Shown here one piece after another: positions 9,225-18,018 of a stretch of 64,000 nt of DNA. The notes under the pieces were generated by a model. The model was not told the origin of the DNA. It saw only the letters and a list, made by a program, of their open reading frames with translations, and ran no database searches. This stretch comes from Solibacillus daqui (GTDB lineage: Bacteria; Bacillota; Bacilli; Bacillales_A; Planococcaceae). The position numbers and the translations under genes are program-made. The DNA lies in the NCBI RefSeq assembly GCF_028747805.1, contig NZ_CP114887.1, positions 1,915,501 to 1,979,500 on the forward strand, in the 5' to 3' direction. Position 1 is the stretch's first letter; the number at the start of each line of letters is the position of its first letter.

Positions 9225-9983
9225 CTAATAATAAATATTTAATGATTGTCCTGCTTCAAGATTATTGGAATTTAGTTGGTTCCATTGCTTAATGGAAGTG
9301 ACCTTAACATGATGAGCTTCTGCAATTAGAGTTAGTGAATCGCCAGCTTCTACTTGTATCGTTTTTTTGCTTTGTATCGGATTATCGTACTGCGCTAAGT
9401 CATATTGTGCAATGAGCGCGTTGAGTTTTTCATTGTATTTGGAATCTGTGGCGTAGGTGCCTGTTAAGAAGTGGGTCGCATCTTTATAAGAAGTTGTGTT
9501 GCTTTTGAATACGCTCGTATAAAATTGTTTATTCCACGAGACTCCGTTTCGAAGTAAGTTCACATAATCTTTTAAAGACTCTTCATAGGAAGTATACTTG
9601 CGGAATTCAGCTTGAATCGTTGTCATATTGCCTTCACCATCATCTTCTAACGTTTCAAGGGCGACCGAATTGTTTTGATATTTTCCCTTGATTCCAAATA
9701 AATTATAGTTTGGGGATGCAGCGAGTCCACTTTGTCCACTTTTACTCTCAAGAATGGCTTGTGCAATCATAACAGATGCATATAAATCATTGTCAGCACC
9801 AAGCTTGCGAGCAGTTTCAGCAATTTCGCCTATAAATGCTTCAACAGTAGGGGTTTCCTCGATCTGTTGAGGAGTAGCCGTGTTCATTGGCTTAAACAAA
9901 AAACGGTCGAGTCCGAAAACTAAGAGCCCAAGGATGGCACCAAGAAATAGGGTAGCTAGCAGAACTTTTCGAATGAATGCCAT
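9225..9983 (-). CDS. Membrane-anchored beta-N-acetylglucosaminidase (GH73) with C-terminal LysM
   Basis: Cell-wall hydrolase of 252 residues. An N-terminal hydrophobic anchor (residues 5-25) precedes a GH73-type catalytic domain (about 45-200): the AQAILESKSGQSGLA segment carries the likely catalytic Glu, followed by NYNLFGIKG and the YxSYEESLKDYV motif. The last 45 residues (IQVEAGDSLTLIAEAHHVKVTSIKQWNQLNS) form one LysM peptidoglycan-binding module. The start at 9983 is the only usable in-frame start that keeps the anchor, but the nearest good ribosome site is about 30 bases upstream, with a hairpin between. Confidence 0.88.
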   Translation of the reverse strand: MAFIRKVLLATLFLGAILGLLVFGLDRFLFKPMNTATPQQIEETPTVEAFIGEIAETARKLGADNDLYASVMIAQAILESKSGQSGLAASPNYNLFGIKGKYQNNSVALETLEDDGEGNMTTIQAEFRKYTSYEESLKDYVNLLRNGVSWNKQFYTSVFKSNTTSYKDATHFLTGTYATDSKYNEKLNALIAQYDLAQYDNPIQSKKTIQVEAGDSLTLIAEAHHVKVTSIKQWNQLNSNNLEAGQSLNIYY

Positions 9984-9984
9984 G

Positions 9985-10022
9985 CGATTTACAGATGTTG
10001 AAAGCTTACAACATCTTCCTCC
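9985..10022 (-). promoter_or_regulatory. Leader with strong SD, ATG-TTG-TAA mini-ORF and hairpin before the glucosaminidase start
   Basis: Read leftward: AAAGGAGG, three bases, ATG TTG TAA, then GATGTTG pairing with CAACATC across an 8-base loop, and finally the gene's ATG at 9983. The hairpin could bring the distant SD close to the start, or the two-codon ORF could act as a translational brake. Confidence 0.4.
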
Positions 10023-10249
10023 TTTCTATTGTCATAAAATATTATCGTTATTAATTAAAGTTTATCATTATTATAACGAAATTGAGTGTGAAATAGTTTC
10101 AAAGAATGGATTTTTAACCTAGACCTTTTCATCCGAAAAAATGATCATTGGAAGCATTTGTTTTGATACGTTGATTGCTGTAATATAGTTATTTCAAAAG
10201 GTAAATTGTTAGTAAAAAAGTTAGATCATACTACGTGAGGAGTGGATAT

Positions 10250-10632
10250 ATGTACGAGCTAAAAACGAAGGAAACGGATGAAAATGTAATTGAATTTATA
10301 GAAAAAGTTGAGAGTCAAAAAAAACGTGAAGATGCGTATAGATTGCTCCAATTATTTACGGAAGCGACAGGCTTTGAAGCGAAAATGTGGGGGCCAAGCA
10401 TTATTGGATTCGGCGCGTACCATTACGTTTATAAAACAGGTCATGAAGGGGATGCACCCCTTGTTGGTTTTTCACCACGTAAAGCAAAAATCAGTCTGTA
10501 TTTTGCACTAAGCATACGACTGGCAAAGCATGTGTCTACATTAATAAAGTTGACGATATTGATACAGATATTTTAAAAGAGTTAATCCATCAATCGATTT
10601 TGTTTTTACAAAGCCAGTATCCTGAAAAATAG
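10250..10632 (+). pseudogene. DUF1801 family protein gene, disrupted by an internal deletion and frame change
   Basis: The first frame (start ATG 10250 after a GAGGAG site) encodes a typical DUF1801 N-terminal two-thirds: EATGFEAKMWGPSIIGFGAYHYVYK, GHEGDAPLVGFSPRKAKISLYFA. After that the frame becomes meaningless and stops at 10576. The family's C-terminal part resumes in a different frame near 10510 as HTTGKACVYINKVDD and runs through ILKELIHQSILFLQSQYPEK to a TAG at 10630. About a dozen residues that normally join the two parts (the GKLGK-type helix) are missing, so an internal deletion not divisible by three seems to have broken the gene. A sequencing error cannot explain the missing residues. 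Confidence 0.8.
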
Positions 10633-10841
10633 CGAAACGGGTATTCAAACGAACTTGATGTATCTATGTGACAACAACTAACTAACTAACTAACCAACCT
10701 GCACCATGCATGCCTACATTCATTTCACCTTAGTAAATTTCAGCATAATGCGATCAGTCTTGCACACAATTCTCTTGCAATTTATAAAATAGAGAATAAG
10801 GGAAACATTTATCTTTTTCCTATTAAAAAGAGGTGTTTAGT

Positions 10842-11561
10842 GTGCTAAATGAGAAGATTCAATCATTAGAAAATGGCTTTCGATTATTTGATTGGTATCA
10901 CCTCAGCTGGCTGATGTTAACGGGGCTAGTTATATGTATTATGTATAAGATTTATAGTAGTGCGGATATAAAAAGGCAAAAAAAAATAAGAATACGATTG
11001 GCGCTTGTAATTTTGCTGTTGGAGAGCAAAAAAAATCTAGTATTAGTCTGGCAAGGAGAATTTTGGTACGGTTCGTTGCCACTACATCTATGCGGGCTGG
11101 GCATTTTTATTGTATTGGCACATGCCTTGTTGAAAGGTCACCACCTAGATATGCTGCTCTATTTTTTGACGATGCCAGGTGCATTCATGTCGCTACTTAC
11201 ACCAGATTGGACGAATGTGTCAGCATTTAATTACTTGCATTTTCATAGTTTTTTATTTCATGTATTATTATTTGCCTATCCTGTGACTATGCTATTATCA
11301 AAAGAATTAACGTTGTCCATACGTAAAATGTGGCAGCCAATTTTATTCTCATGCGTGACCGTTCCAGTTATTTATATATTGAATGTATTGTGGGGAACCA
11401 ATTTTATGTTTATCAACCAAGCTGCGGAAGGGACACCACTGATGCTACTCGAGCAGTATTTAGGGAGGCAATATTATATTCTAGGCTTCATTGGTCTTGT
11501 AATGGTTTTTTGGCTCCTATTGCTTTTGCCAATAATAGTTTGTAAAAAAACTCAATATTAG
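10842..11561 (+). CDS. TIGR02206/YwaF family integral membrane protein
   Basis: Polytopic membrane protein of 239 residues with about seven hydrophobic helices. The family-typical pattern is present: an acidic/aromatic FDWYHLSW near the N-terminus, WYGSLPLHLCGLGIF in helix 3, FLTMPGAFMSLLTPDW, and the HFHSFLFHVLL histidine cluster. Function of the family is unknown. Start GTG 10842 is preferred over the in-frame GTG 10833 because it leaves AAAAGAGG 6-8 bases upstream. It stands alone and ends at a strong hairpin. Confidence 0.8.
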   Translation: MLNEKIQSLENGFRLFDWYHLSWLMLTGLVICIMYKIYSSADIKRQKKIRIRLALVILLLESKKNLVLVWQGEFWYGSLPLHLCGLGIFIVLAHALLKGHHLDMLLYFLTMPGAFMSLLTPDWTNVSAFNYLHFHSFLFHVLLFAYPVTMLLSKELTLSIRKMWQPILFSCVTVPVIYILNVLWGTNFMFINQAAEGTPLMLLEQYLGRQYYILGFIGLVMVFWLLLLLPIIVCKKTQY

Positions 11562-11629
11562 TGAATAAAAAGAGGTGACCTTCGAATTAATTCGGTACCT
11601 ATTAATAATTGAAAATATTGAACAAAGAA

Positions 11630-11666
11630 AGCAGCTAATAAATCGCTATTAGATTTATTAGCTGCT
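11630..11666. terminator. Bidirectional hairpin terminator between convergent genes
   Basis: Perfect 15-bp stem (11630-11644 with 11652-11666) and a 7-base loop, lying between the rightward YwaF-like gene and the leftward oxidoreductase gene. U-rich tracts are moderate on both sides. Confidence 0.8.
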
Positions 11667-11698
11667 AAATATTTTGTGTGAAATTTGTTTATTAAATC

Positions 11699-12754
11699 CT
11701 ATTTCGCCGTAAACTTCTTTACCGCAGGAATGATATCATTCCCAATAATCTCAATGTTTTTCATCACTTTTTCTAACGGCACACCGCCAAAGTCAATTTG
11801 TGCCATAAAGCGTTGCATGCCGTATAGTTCATATTGATAGTGTAGCTTTTCAATAATTTGATTAGTTGAACCAACCATTAACGCATCTGTTACTGAAGTA
11901 GATGCCTCGAATTGTCCACGAGGGTAGCCTTGCCCACGAATCGCCTGCATGCCGCCGTTTAAGTGTGGGTACATGCCTTCTAATGCTTCAGCTTCTGTTT
12001 CGGTTACATAAAATAAGCTCGTTGTTGCAATCGGTAGTTTTGAAGCATCATGGCCACTGCGCGTCGCTGCTTCACGATAAGCGTCGACAGAAGGGGCGAA
12101 TGCCATAGCTGGCCCACCTAAAGTTGTCAGCATCATAGGAATACCCATATAGCCGGCTTTAATCGCGCTTTCCGGCGGCCCACCAACTGCACGCCAAATA
12201 GGCAGAGACCCATTAAGTGGCTGAGGTAAAATATGTGCATCTTTTAATGGTGCGCGGAATTTGCCTTCATAATTGACGATATCCTTGTCATTTAATTGCT
12301 TTAATAACGCTAATTTTTCCTCAAAAATCTCCTCATAATCACGTAGGCTCACACCGAATAATTCATGTGCACCAACACGTGAACCTCGTCCTGCAACGAT
12401 TTCTGCACGGCCATTTGATATTAAATCAAGCGTTGCAAAATCCTCATAAACACGTACCGGATCGGCTACACTAAGTACCGTTGCCGAGCTTGCAAGTTTA
12501 ATTTTCGAAGTTGCCTGAGCAATTGCGCCAAGAACAACTGAATGCGCTTGTGTTGCGAAGTATTGCTGATGGCTTTCACCGACAGCAAATACATCTATGC
12601 CTGCTTGCTCTGCAAATTTACTTGTTTCGATAATTTCATGGATTCGCTCCTGAGCTGAAATGCGCGAACCAGTTAAAGGATTCGGGATATGATCGCCTAA
12701 TGTATATAGCCCAAATTCCATGCCGTTTTTTTCATCAATTCGATAGTTTTCCAT
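11699..12754 (-). CDS. LLM-class (luciferase-like) flavin-dependent oxidoreductase
   Basis: Luciferase-like monooxygenase-fold protein of 351 residues that likely uses reduced FMN/F420-type flavin. The start MEFGLYTLGDHIPNP, the GESHQQYFATQAHSVVLGAIAQATSKIKLASSATVLS segment, LDLISNGRAEIVAGRGSR and the GYMGIPMML block are characteristic. The ATG at 12754 is chosen because AAGGAG sits about 10 bases upstream; a TTG 21 bases further up lies over that site. It is the last gene of a MarR-dioxygenase-oxidoreductase operon, suggesting a role in electrophile or aromatic-compound handling; the true substrate is unknown. Confidence 0.85.
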   Translation of the reverse strand: MENYRIDEKNGMEFGLYTLGDHIPNPLTGSRISAQERIHEIIETSKFAEQAGIDVFAVGESHQQYFATQAHSVVLGAIAQATSKIKLASSATVLSVADPVRVYEDFATLDLISNGRAEIVAGRGSRVGAHELFGVSLRDYEEIFEEKLALLKQLNDKDIVNYEGKFRAPLKDAHILPQPLNGSLPIWRAVGGPPESAIKAGYMGIPMMLTTLGGPAMAFAPSVDAYREAATRSGHDASKLPIATTSLFYVTETEAEALEGMYPHLNGGMQAIRGQGYPRGQFEASTSVTDALMVGSTNQIIEKLHYQYELYGMQRFMAQIDFGGVPLEKVMKNIEIIGNDIIPAVKKFTAK

Positions 12755-12767
12755 TTGGAAACACTCC

Positions 12768-13706
12768 TTATTCAATCGGTTTTAATTTTGCTGTAATTTC
12801 TGCTCGTTTTGGCTCTAAAAAGTCTGGCAAATCTAGCTGTTCGCCTAACGTTTCGATGTTCCCATCTATTAAAAATCCAGGGCCGTCTGTCGCAATTTCA
12901 AATAAAATGCCATTTGATTCACGGAAGTATAAGCTCTTGAAGTAGAAACGATCAACAATACCTGAGCTCATAAAGCCACGTTTTTTCACCTGTTCGTTCC
13001 AATAAATCAATTCTTCCTCGTTTTTTACGCGAATTGCTAAATGATGAATGCTGCCTCGGCCAGGTTTTTCAGAGATGCCATCTTGCTCAATAATATAAAT
13101 TTCGCCGAATAATTCATTATCAATCGATTGCATAAGCGTAGTTGTTGCTGTTTCAGTTGCTACGCTATAGCCAAAAATTTCACTTAATGTAGCTTTCAAT
13201 TTGTGCATGTTTTTCACTGTTATTTCAACAGTGCCCATACCTTGAATTTGGTGCTCTGCTGGAACAGGAGAGCCTTCATATGTTTCCCAATGCGCAACCT
13301 TTGTGTTTGGTGAAGCAATAAGTGCCATACGTAACCCTTCAGAATCCTCAAAAAGTAGGGCAGGTCGACCAGCATACATTGTGATTTCACTTTGTCCAAC
13401 ACCATAAGAAGACAGGCGTTGTTGCCAATAAACTAAACTTTCTTCACTCGGTACGATCAAGCCGATTTTCGTAATAGCATTCGTCCCACGATGTGTACGA
13501 CCAACTAGTGGGATTTCAAAAAAGGATAGCTCTGTGCCAGGGCTGCCAGTTTTATCACCGTAAAATAAGTGATACATAGATGTGTCGTCTTGGTTCACTG
13601 TCAGCTTCACTCTGCGTAAGCCTAAAACTTCGCGGTAAAAGTGATTATTTGTTTTTGCATTTTTTGTAATCATTGAAATGTGATGATGTCCTGGAATTGT
13701 ATACAT
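12768..13706 (-). CDS. Ring-cleaving dioxygenase of the MhqO/MhqA type (VOC superfamily)
   Basis: Glyoxalase/extradiol dioxygenase-fold protein of 312 residues with two VOC modules. The start PGHHHISMITKNAKTNNHFYREVLGLR, the GSIHHLAIRV block at about residue 215 and IVDRFYFKSLYFRESNGILFEIATDGPG in the C-terminal module match MhqA/MhqO, which detoxify quinone-like compounds in Bacillus. Metal ligands are probably the His of HHIS, the His of GSIHH and the Glu of ILFEIATD. A GGAGGA site precedes the ATG; the next gene's SD lies over the stop region, so the two are cotranscribed. Confidence 0.87.
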   Translation of the reverse strand: MYTIPGHHHISMITKNAKTNNHFYREVLGLRRVKLTVNQDDTSMYHLFYGDKTGSPGTELSFFEIPLVGRTHRGTNAITKIGLIVPSEESLVYWQQRLSSYGVGQSEITMYAGRPALLFEDSEGLRMALIASPNTKVAHWETYEGSPVPAEHQIQGMGTVEITVKNMHKLKATLSEIFGYSVATETATTTLMQSIDNELFGEIYIIEQDGISEKPGRGSIHHLAIRVKNEEELIYWNEQVKKRGFMSSGIVDRFYFKSLYFRESNGILFEIATDGPGFLIDGNIETLGEQLDLPDFLEPKRAEITAKLKPIE

Positions 13707-13718
13707 ATAAAAATCCTC

Positions 13719-14147
13719 CTAATGTTTTTGACTGTTTTTTTCAACGCGTGATACTAAATTATATAGCTGTTTTTGTTCATCTCTTGTTAATACATCATCA
13801 AAAAACGATGATTGAAATTGAATTTGTGCATCCATTGCGTTTGTTAATAATAGTTTGCCTTTTTCAGTTAGTGAAATGTGTTTTGTTTTCCATTGCTGCG
13901 TTCGGGTAATAAGTTCATCCTGTTCTAGACGTGTCAGCATACGGGAAATACCACCTTCTGTAACCGTTACATTTTTTGCAAGTTCACTTTGTGTAATCGG
14001 CTGGGCAATTGAAATTTGGAGCAGCACATCAAATTGTGCGGTCGTCAAATCGTATTGCTTTAAAAATTCGTTTGATAATAAATTGCTTTGGTGTGTAAAC
14101 CGCATCATACGTAACCAAATGAGTGTGCCGAGCGTATTATTTTTCAA
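13719..14147 (-). CDS. MarR-family transcriptional regulator
   Basis: Winged-helix regulator, 142 residues from the TTG start at 14147, which has AAAGGA nine bases upstream. Upstream in-frame ATGs would add about 18 residues that overlap the promoter. The MarR core is visible: [49 protein letters not shown] followed by the wing ([10 protein letters not shown]). It is first in an operon with the dioxygenase and flavin oxidoreductase, an arrangement like MhqR-type quinone/electrophile sensing; no obvious redox Cys is present in the visible core. A palindrome in its own promoter suggests autoregulation. Confidence 0.88.
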   Translation of the reverse strand: MKNNTLGTLIWLRMMRFTHQSNLLSNEFLKQYDLTTAQFDVLLQISIAQPITQSELAKNVTVTEGGISRMLTRLEQDELITRTQQWKTKHISLTEKGKLLLTNAMDAQIQFQSSFFDDVLTRDEQKQLYNLVSRVEKNSQKH

Positions 14148-14169
14148 TGTTCCACGTCCTTTCTTAATC

Positions 14170-14201
14170 ATCACTTTACTACTCAAGTGATAGCAAGTCA
14201 A
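14170..14201 (-). promoter_or_regulatory. Promoter and inverted-repeat operator of the marR operon
   Basis: Read leftward: -35 TTGACT (14196-14201), 17-base spacer, -10 TAAAGT (14173-14178). The inverted repeat ATCACTT (14170-14176) / AAGTGAT (14185-14191), 8-base spacing, covers the -10 and spacer, the usual place for a MarR repressor. Confidence 0.65.
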
Positions 14202-14283
14202 TAAAAATATCTTGAAATCAAAATAAATTTCATTTGTAACTTATTGGATGGTCAAACGTCAAATGCAAAAAGGGGATGAAACG

Positions 14284-15405
14284 ATGAAAAAATGGTTGCT
14301 TCTGTTAGGTATTATGCTTTTAGTAGCATGCTCGGATAGGGAACCGATGAATGAACTTAAGCGCGTGCAATTAGAAAAAGTGAATACACCCGAAGAAATA
14401 CAAGTTTTTGAACAGTCCGAGCTTACATTCATATCAGAACAATTACAAAAAGTGAAATGGGAACCAAATGTAAAAGCCGAGATGGCACGAATAGAGGATA
14501 TACAATTACGATTATTTATTGAACGCGAGCCAAACATGCCCGAATATATTATTACCTACCGCATCTGGATTGAAAAAAATCAGTCCCTTACAATCATTAG
14601 TTCGGATGAAAAGGAAGGTTACGGACGACTAGATTCCAAAAAAGCCGAGCCCTTTGTGAAATTTTTATTTGAGAAAATTGATTCATTAAAGCCGGTTATT
14701 GATGTGCATGGAAAAATCGAAAATGGTGAAGTGTTTGAGCAATTTGTTCAGCAGGCGACAGACAAAGCCCCGACAACCGTCTCGATTACCCATTACACAA
14801 TTGAAGGCGATCCGATTTATTACCGTGTCGATTACGATGGCACGAATTTTCAATTAGAAATCGATAAGCGTGAAGATAAGTTTGGTAGTGGTGGGTTTGA
14901 AAATTATACATGTCAAGCGTTGGCTGATGTGCATAACGGAGTAATCATGGAATATTACTTAGCGCAATGTGATGATACTGAAGCAAAAATTCATTTACTT
15001 GCAATGCCGTTCGATACTGACAAGGAATCATTTACAAAAGAGCATCTTCCTGAAATGGCACTTACAATCGGTGAAAGGGCTATAGCTGTTCAAAAGGGAA
15101 CGTATTCTTGGACATTGTCAACAAATAATCCGGCAGAAATGATGACTATAAATGCAGACCATGCCGTACCCAATCAAATGGTCAATGTAGGGAATGCAGT
15201 AAAGGTGGATAAATCTGCTTCACGAAACATCCAATTTGAAGTGGAGCCGAGCCGCGTAGAATACCATGTGTGGAATGATGAAAAAATGATGGGCACATAT
15301 CCATCACTAAAAGACATTGATACATCCGAGCCATTTATTTTAGAAGTTTTTGCGTATTGGGGCGAAAACTACGCAACCTATATAACCGCAATGCAATTTG
15401 AATAG
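14284..15405 (+). CDS. Uncharacterised lipoprotein
   Basis: Exported lipoprotein of 373 residues. The signal peptide ends in lipobox LVAC (Cys at about residue 17), followed by a charged mature part. I recognise no domain: the central part is mixed strand/charged, with a possible beta-rich C-terminal region (YHVWNDEKMMGTYPSL). The start 14284 is chosen because the AGGGGATG site lies just upstream and the signal peptide begins there; an in-frame ATG 36 bases earlier is less likely. Monocistronic, divergent from the marR operon, ending at a hairpin. Confidence 0.75.
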   Translation: MKKWLLLLGIMLLVACSDREPMNELKRVQLEKVNTPEEIQVFEQSELTFISEQLQKVKWEPNVKAEMARIEDIQLRLFIEREPNMPEYIITYRIWIEKNQSLTIISSDEKEGYGRLDSKKAEPFVKFLFEKIDSLKPVIDVHGKIENGEVFEQFVQQATDKAPTTVSITHYTIEGDPIYYRVDYDGTNFQLEIDKREDKFGSGGFENYTCQALADVHNGVIMEYYLAQCDDTEAKIHLLAMPFDTDKESFTKEHLPEMALTIGERAIAVQKGTYSWTLSTNNPAEMMTINADHAVPNQMVNVGNAVKVDKSASRNIQFEVEPSRVEYHVWNDEKMMGTYPSLKDIDTSEPFILEVFAYWGENYATYITAMQFE

Positions 15406-15411
15406 TGCAAG

Positions 15412-15446
15412 GGTGTCTTTGTAATTGTTCAAGGACACCTTTTTTA
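15412..15446 (+). terminator. Intrinsic terminator after the lipoprotein gene
   Basis: GGTGTC-type stem pairing with GGACACC across about ten bases, followed by six Ts. Confidence 0.8.
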
Positions 15447-15485
15447 TTTAAAAGCTATTCATATTTTTTCCAGTGCATAAACAAA

Positions 15486-15517
15486 GGTCAATGAATCCAA
15501 ACCAGGATTCATTGACC
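15486..15517 (-). terminator. Intrinsic terminator of the metI-metC operon
   Basis: Perfect 13-bp stem (15486-15498 with 15505-15517), 6-base loop; read leftward it runs into TTTGTTTA, just after the metC stop. Confidence 0.85.
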
Positions 15518-15531
15518 TTTATTAATGTTTG

Positions 15532-16701
15532 TTATTTTACTGCCACATTACTAGCGAAAGCTAGTGCTTGTGCAAAATCTTCGAGTAAATCATCTTCGTT
15601 TTCTAAACCAACTGAAAAGCGAAGTAAACCGTCTGTAATGCCACGTTTTGCGCGTTCTTCTGGTTCCATTGCTGCGTGACTCATTTTTGCAGGGTACGAT
15701 AAGATCGATTCCACACCGCCAAGACTTACCGCGAATACTGGGATTTGCATCGCATCAACAAAATCTTTCGCGACCGCATAGCTCGGTAAACTAAATGATA
15801 AAACGGCACCAGCTGAAGTGGATTGACCATTGTGAATAGCAGCACCCGGATGTGATGCTAACCCTGGATAATACACCTTTTCAACAAGTGGCTGCTGCTC
15901 TAAAAATTCAGCAATACGTCCGGCAACGCGTGTTTGCTCGTTGAAACGTACCGCCGTTGTTTTCATGTTTTGAATTAATGTAAAACTATCTTGCACACCT
16001 AATACGGAACCAAATGAGTTTTGAATGAAGTATATTTGATTGCCTAACTCCTCATCCTTCGTAACAACTAAGCCCGCTAAAATATCCGAATGCCCCGATA
16101 AAAACTTCGTAGCCGAGTGAATGACAACATCGACCCCTAAATCAAGTGGACGCTGGTGTAGTGGTGTCATAAAGGTATTATCTAAAAACGTCATGGCACC
16201 GTGTTGATTAGCAATGTCAACAACAGCGCGAATATCGGTAATTCCTAGTGTAGGGTTAGAAGGCGTTTCCATATAAATGAGCTTTGTTTCGGGCGTTACT
16301 GCAGCTTTTACCGCTTCGACATCAGTAAAATCTACAAATGTGTGTGTAATGCCGTAGCGAGGTAATACTTTTGTAACGAAGCGATAGGTACCACCATAAA
16401 CATCTTCTGTAATGACAATATGATCACCTGCAGATAATATCATAAAGCATGCTGATACAGCCGCCATACCAGTAGAAAATGCAAAGCCACTATTTCCACC
16501 TTCTAGTTCGGCAATAGCCTTTTCAAGTGCTGCACGTGTTGGATTACCTGAACGTGCGTAATCAAATTCACCAAATTCATCGATCGATTCTTGATGGAAA
16601 GTCGAGCTTAAATAAACAGGAACATTAACGGCACCTTTTTTATCGGCATAGCCTTCACGAATTGCCCCATGTATTAGCGCAGTTTCAAGACGTTTACTCA
16701 T
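15532..16701 (-). CDS. metC: Cystathionine beta-lyase MetC
   Basis: PLP enzyme of the Cys/Met metabolism family, 389 residues, that cleaves cystathionine to homocysteine in methionine synthesis. Conserved blocks: YARSGNPTR, ELEGG.. GFAFSTGMAA, EDVYGGTYR, ETPSNP, DNTFMTPLHQRPLDLG and HSATKFLSGHSD with the PLP lysine, plus SLGGVESILSYPA. It overlaps metI by four bases on the same strand, matching the Bacillus metI-metC arrangement. Family members interconvert beta- and gamma-lyase activity, so the exact reaction rests on context. Confidence 0.9.
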   Translation of the reverse strand: MSKRLETALIHGAIREGYADKKGAVNVPVYLSSTFHQESIDEFGEFDYARSGNPTRAALEKAIAELEGGNSGFAFSTGMAAVSACFMILSAGDHIVITEDVYGGTYRFVTKVLPRYGITHTFVDFTDVEAVKAAVTPETKLIYMETPSNPTLGITDIRAVVDIANQHGAMTFLDNTFMTPLHQRPLDLGVDVVIHSATKFLSGHSDILAGLVVTKDEELGNQIYFIQNSFGSVLGVQDSFTLIQNMKTTAVRFNEQTRVAGRIAEFLEQQPLVEKVYYPGLASHPGAAIHNGQSTSAGAVLSFSLPSYAVAKDFVDAMQIPVFAVSLGGVESILSYPAKMSHAAMEPEERAKRGITDGLLRFSVGLENEDDLLEDFAQALAFASNVAVK

Positions 16702-17813
16702 GCAAATTCACCTCGTAATTTGTCGAATACTTGCTGTAAATCGGCAATTAAATCTTCAGCTTCTTCAATTCCAACAGAGAAGCGTAGTAGACGGTCACAA
16801 ACACCACGGGCTACGCGCTCCTCATATGGCATATCCGCATGTGTTTGCGTTGCAGGGTATGTAATAAAGCTTTCGACACCGCCTAAGCTTTCTGCGAATG
16901 TAATTAGGTTTATTGCCTTTAAGAATGGATTAACCATTGCCGCATCTTTTACTCGGAATGACAGCATGCCACCTTTACCTGTGTATAAAACATCTGTAAC
17001 AAGTGCTTCATTGTTTAAAAATGCCGCTACTTTTTTCGCGTTGGCATCATGTTGCTTTAATCGTAAGTGCAGTGTTTTTAACCCGCGAATTAATAACCAA
17101 GAATCCATTGGCGCTAACACCATACCAATCCCATTATGGTAGAATGCTAATTTTTCACATAGTGCTTCACCTTTGGCAACAACTAATCCTGCTAATACAT
17201 CATTGTGTCCACCAATATATTTAGTAGCACTATGTAGCACAATATCAGCACCTAGCTCAATTGGACGTTGCAAGTATGGTGTGTAAAATGTATTATCTAC
17301 GATTAAAAGTAAGTTGTGCTTTTTTGCAAGTGTTGCAAATGCCACTAAATCAATTTCCTGCATTAATGGGTTCGTTGGTGTTTCGATGAATAGTGCTTTT
17401 GTGTTTTCCGTAATTAAGCTTTCAACTTCTTCGACATTAGTAAAAGCATTATAAACCGGCTTTATGTTATAGTTTTCTGCAAACGTTTTAAACAAACGAT
17501 AAGTCCCGCCATATAAGTCTTCAGGAACGATCAATTCGTCATTTGGCTTGAATAATGACATGACAAGCTGGACAGCTGCCATACCAGAGCTACAGGCAAA
17601 ACCTTGGTCGCCGCCTTCTAAATCTGCGATGCCTTGTTCTAATATGGTACGTGTTGGGTTTTTCGTACGTGTATAGTCAAATCCTGTAGATTCACCAATA
17701 CCCTCGTGCTTATAGGCAGTTGACAGATAAATAGGGGGATTGACTGCACCTGTTTTTGCATCTGATAAATTTCCAAGTTGAACAAGCTTTGTTTCGATAG
17801 AACGTTGTGACAT
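16698..17813 (-). CDS. metI: Cystathionine gamma-synthase / O-acetylhomoserine thiolyase MetI
   Basis: PLP enzyme of 371 residues joining an acylated homoserine with cysteine (or sulfide). Conserved: YTRTKNPTR, GFACSSGMAA, EDLYGGTYR, ETPTNP, DNTFYTPYLQRPIELGAD and HSATKYIGGHND (PLP lysine). AAGGAAGTG precedes the ATG and metC starts within its last bases. In B. subtilis this operon is preceded by a SAM (S-box) riboswitch; I see none in the 200 bases upstream, where only a TATAAT at about 17828-17833 (leftward) suggests a promoter with a very short leader. Confidence 0.9.
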   Translation of the reverse strand: MSQRSIETKLVQLGNLSDAKTGAVNPPIYLSTAYKHEGIGESTGFDYTRTKNPTRTILEQGIADLEGGDQGFACSSGMAAVQLVMSLFKPNDELIVPEDLYGGTYRLFKTFAENYNIKPVYNAFTNVEEVESLITENTKALFIETPTNPLMQEIDLVAFATLAKKHNLLLIVDNTFYTPYLQRPIELGADIVLHSATKYIGGHNDVLAGLVVAKGEALCEKLAFYHNGIGMVLAPMDSWLLIRGLKTLHLRLKQHDANAKKVAAFLNNEALVTDVLYTGKGGMLSFRVKDAAMVNPFLKAINLITFAESLGGVESFITYPATQTHADMPYEERVARGVCDRLLRFSVGIEEAEDLIADLQQVFDKLRGEFA

Positions 17814-17979
17814 GAAAACACTTCCTTAGATTATACTTAAAATTTCGAATGAATCGATTATTAAATCAATTTAACAAAAAACACTGTATGAAACAATAGT
17901 CTACGATAGGAATTCAGAAAAAGTTGTGGAAAAGTAAAGCAGTTGGGAATAGCGCGCTAGTAAGATAGGGAAATAAAAA

Positions 17980-18011
17980 CCCCCTAAATTGCAAAAGAGC
18001 ATCTTAGGGGG
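17980..18011 (-). terminator. Intrinsic terminator of mscL
   Basis: CCCCCTAA (17980-17987) pairs with TTAGGGGG (18004-18011); read leftward it ends in TTTTTATTT. Confidence 0.85.
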
Positions 18012-18018
18012 GGAAGGA

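Noticed and set aside
10676-10699. Short tandem repeat (AACT)4(AACC)2
   Set aside because: A simple tetranucleotide run in an intergenic region between a broken gene and a membrane protein; too short and too far from a start to argue for phase variation.
17822-18018. SAM riboswitch expected before metI
   Set aside because: None of the conserved S-box core sequences could be found on the minus strand; only a simple promoter-like TATAAT.
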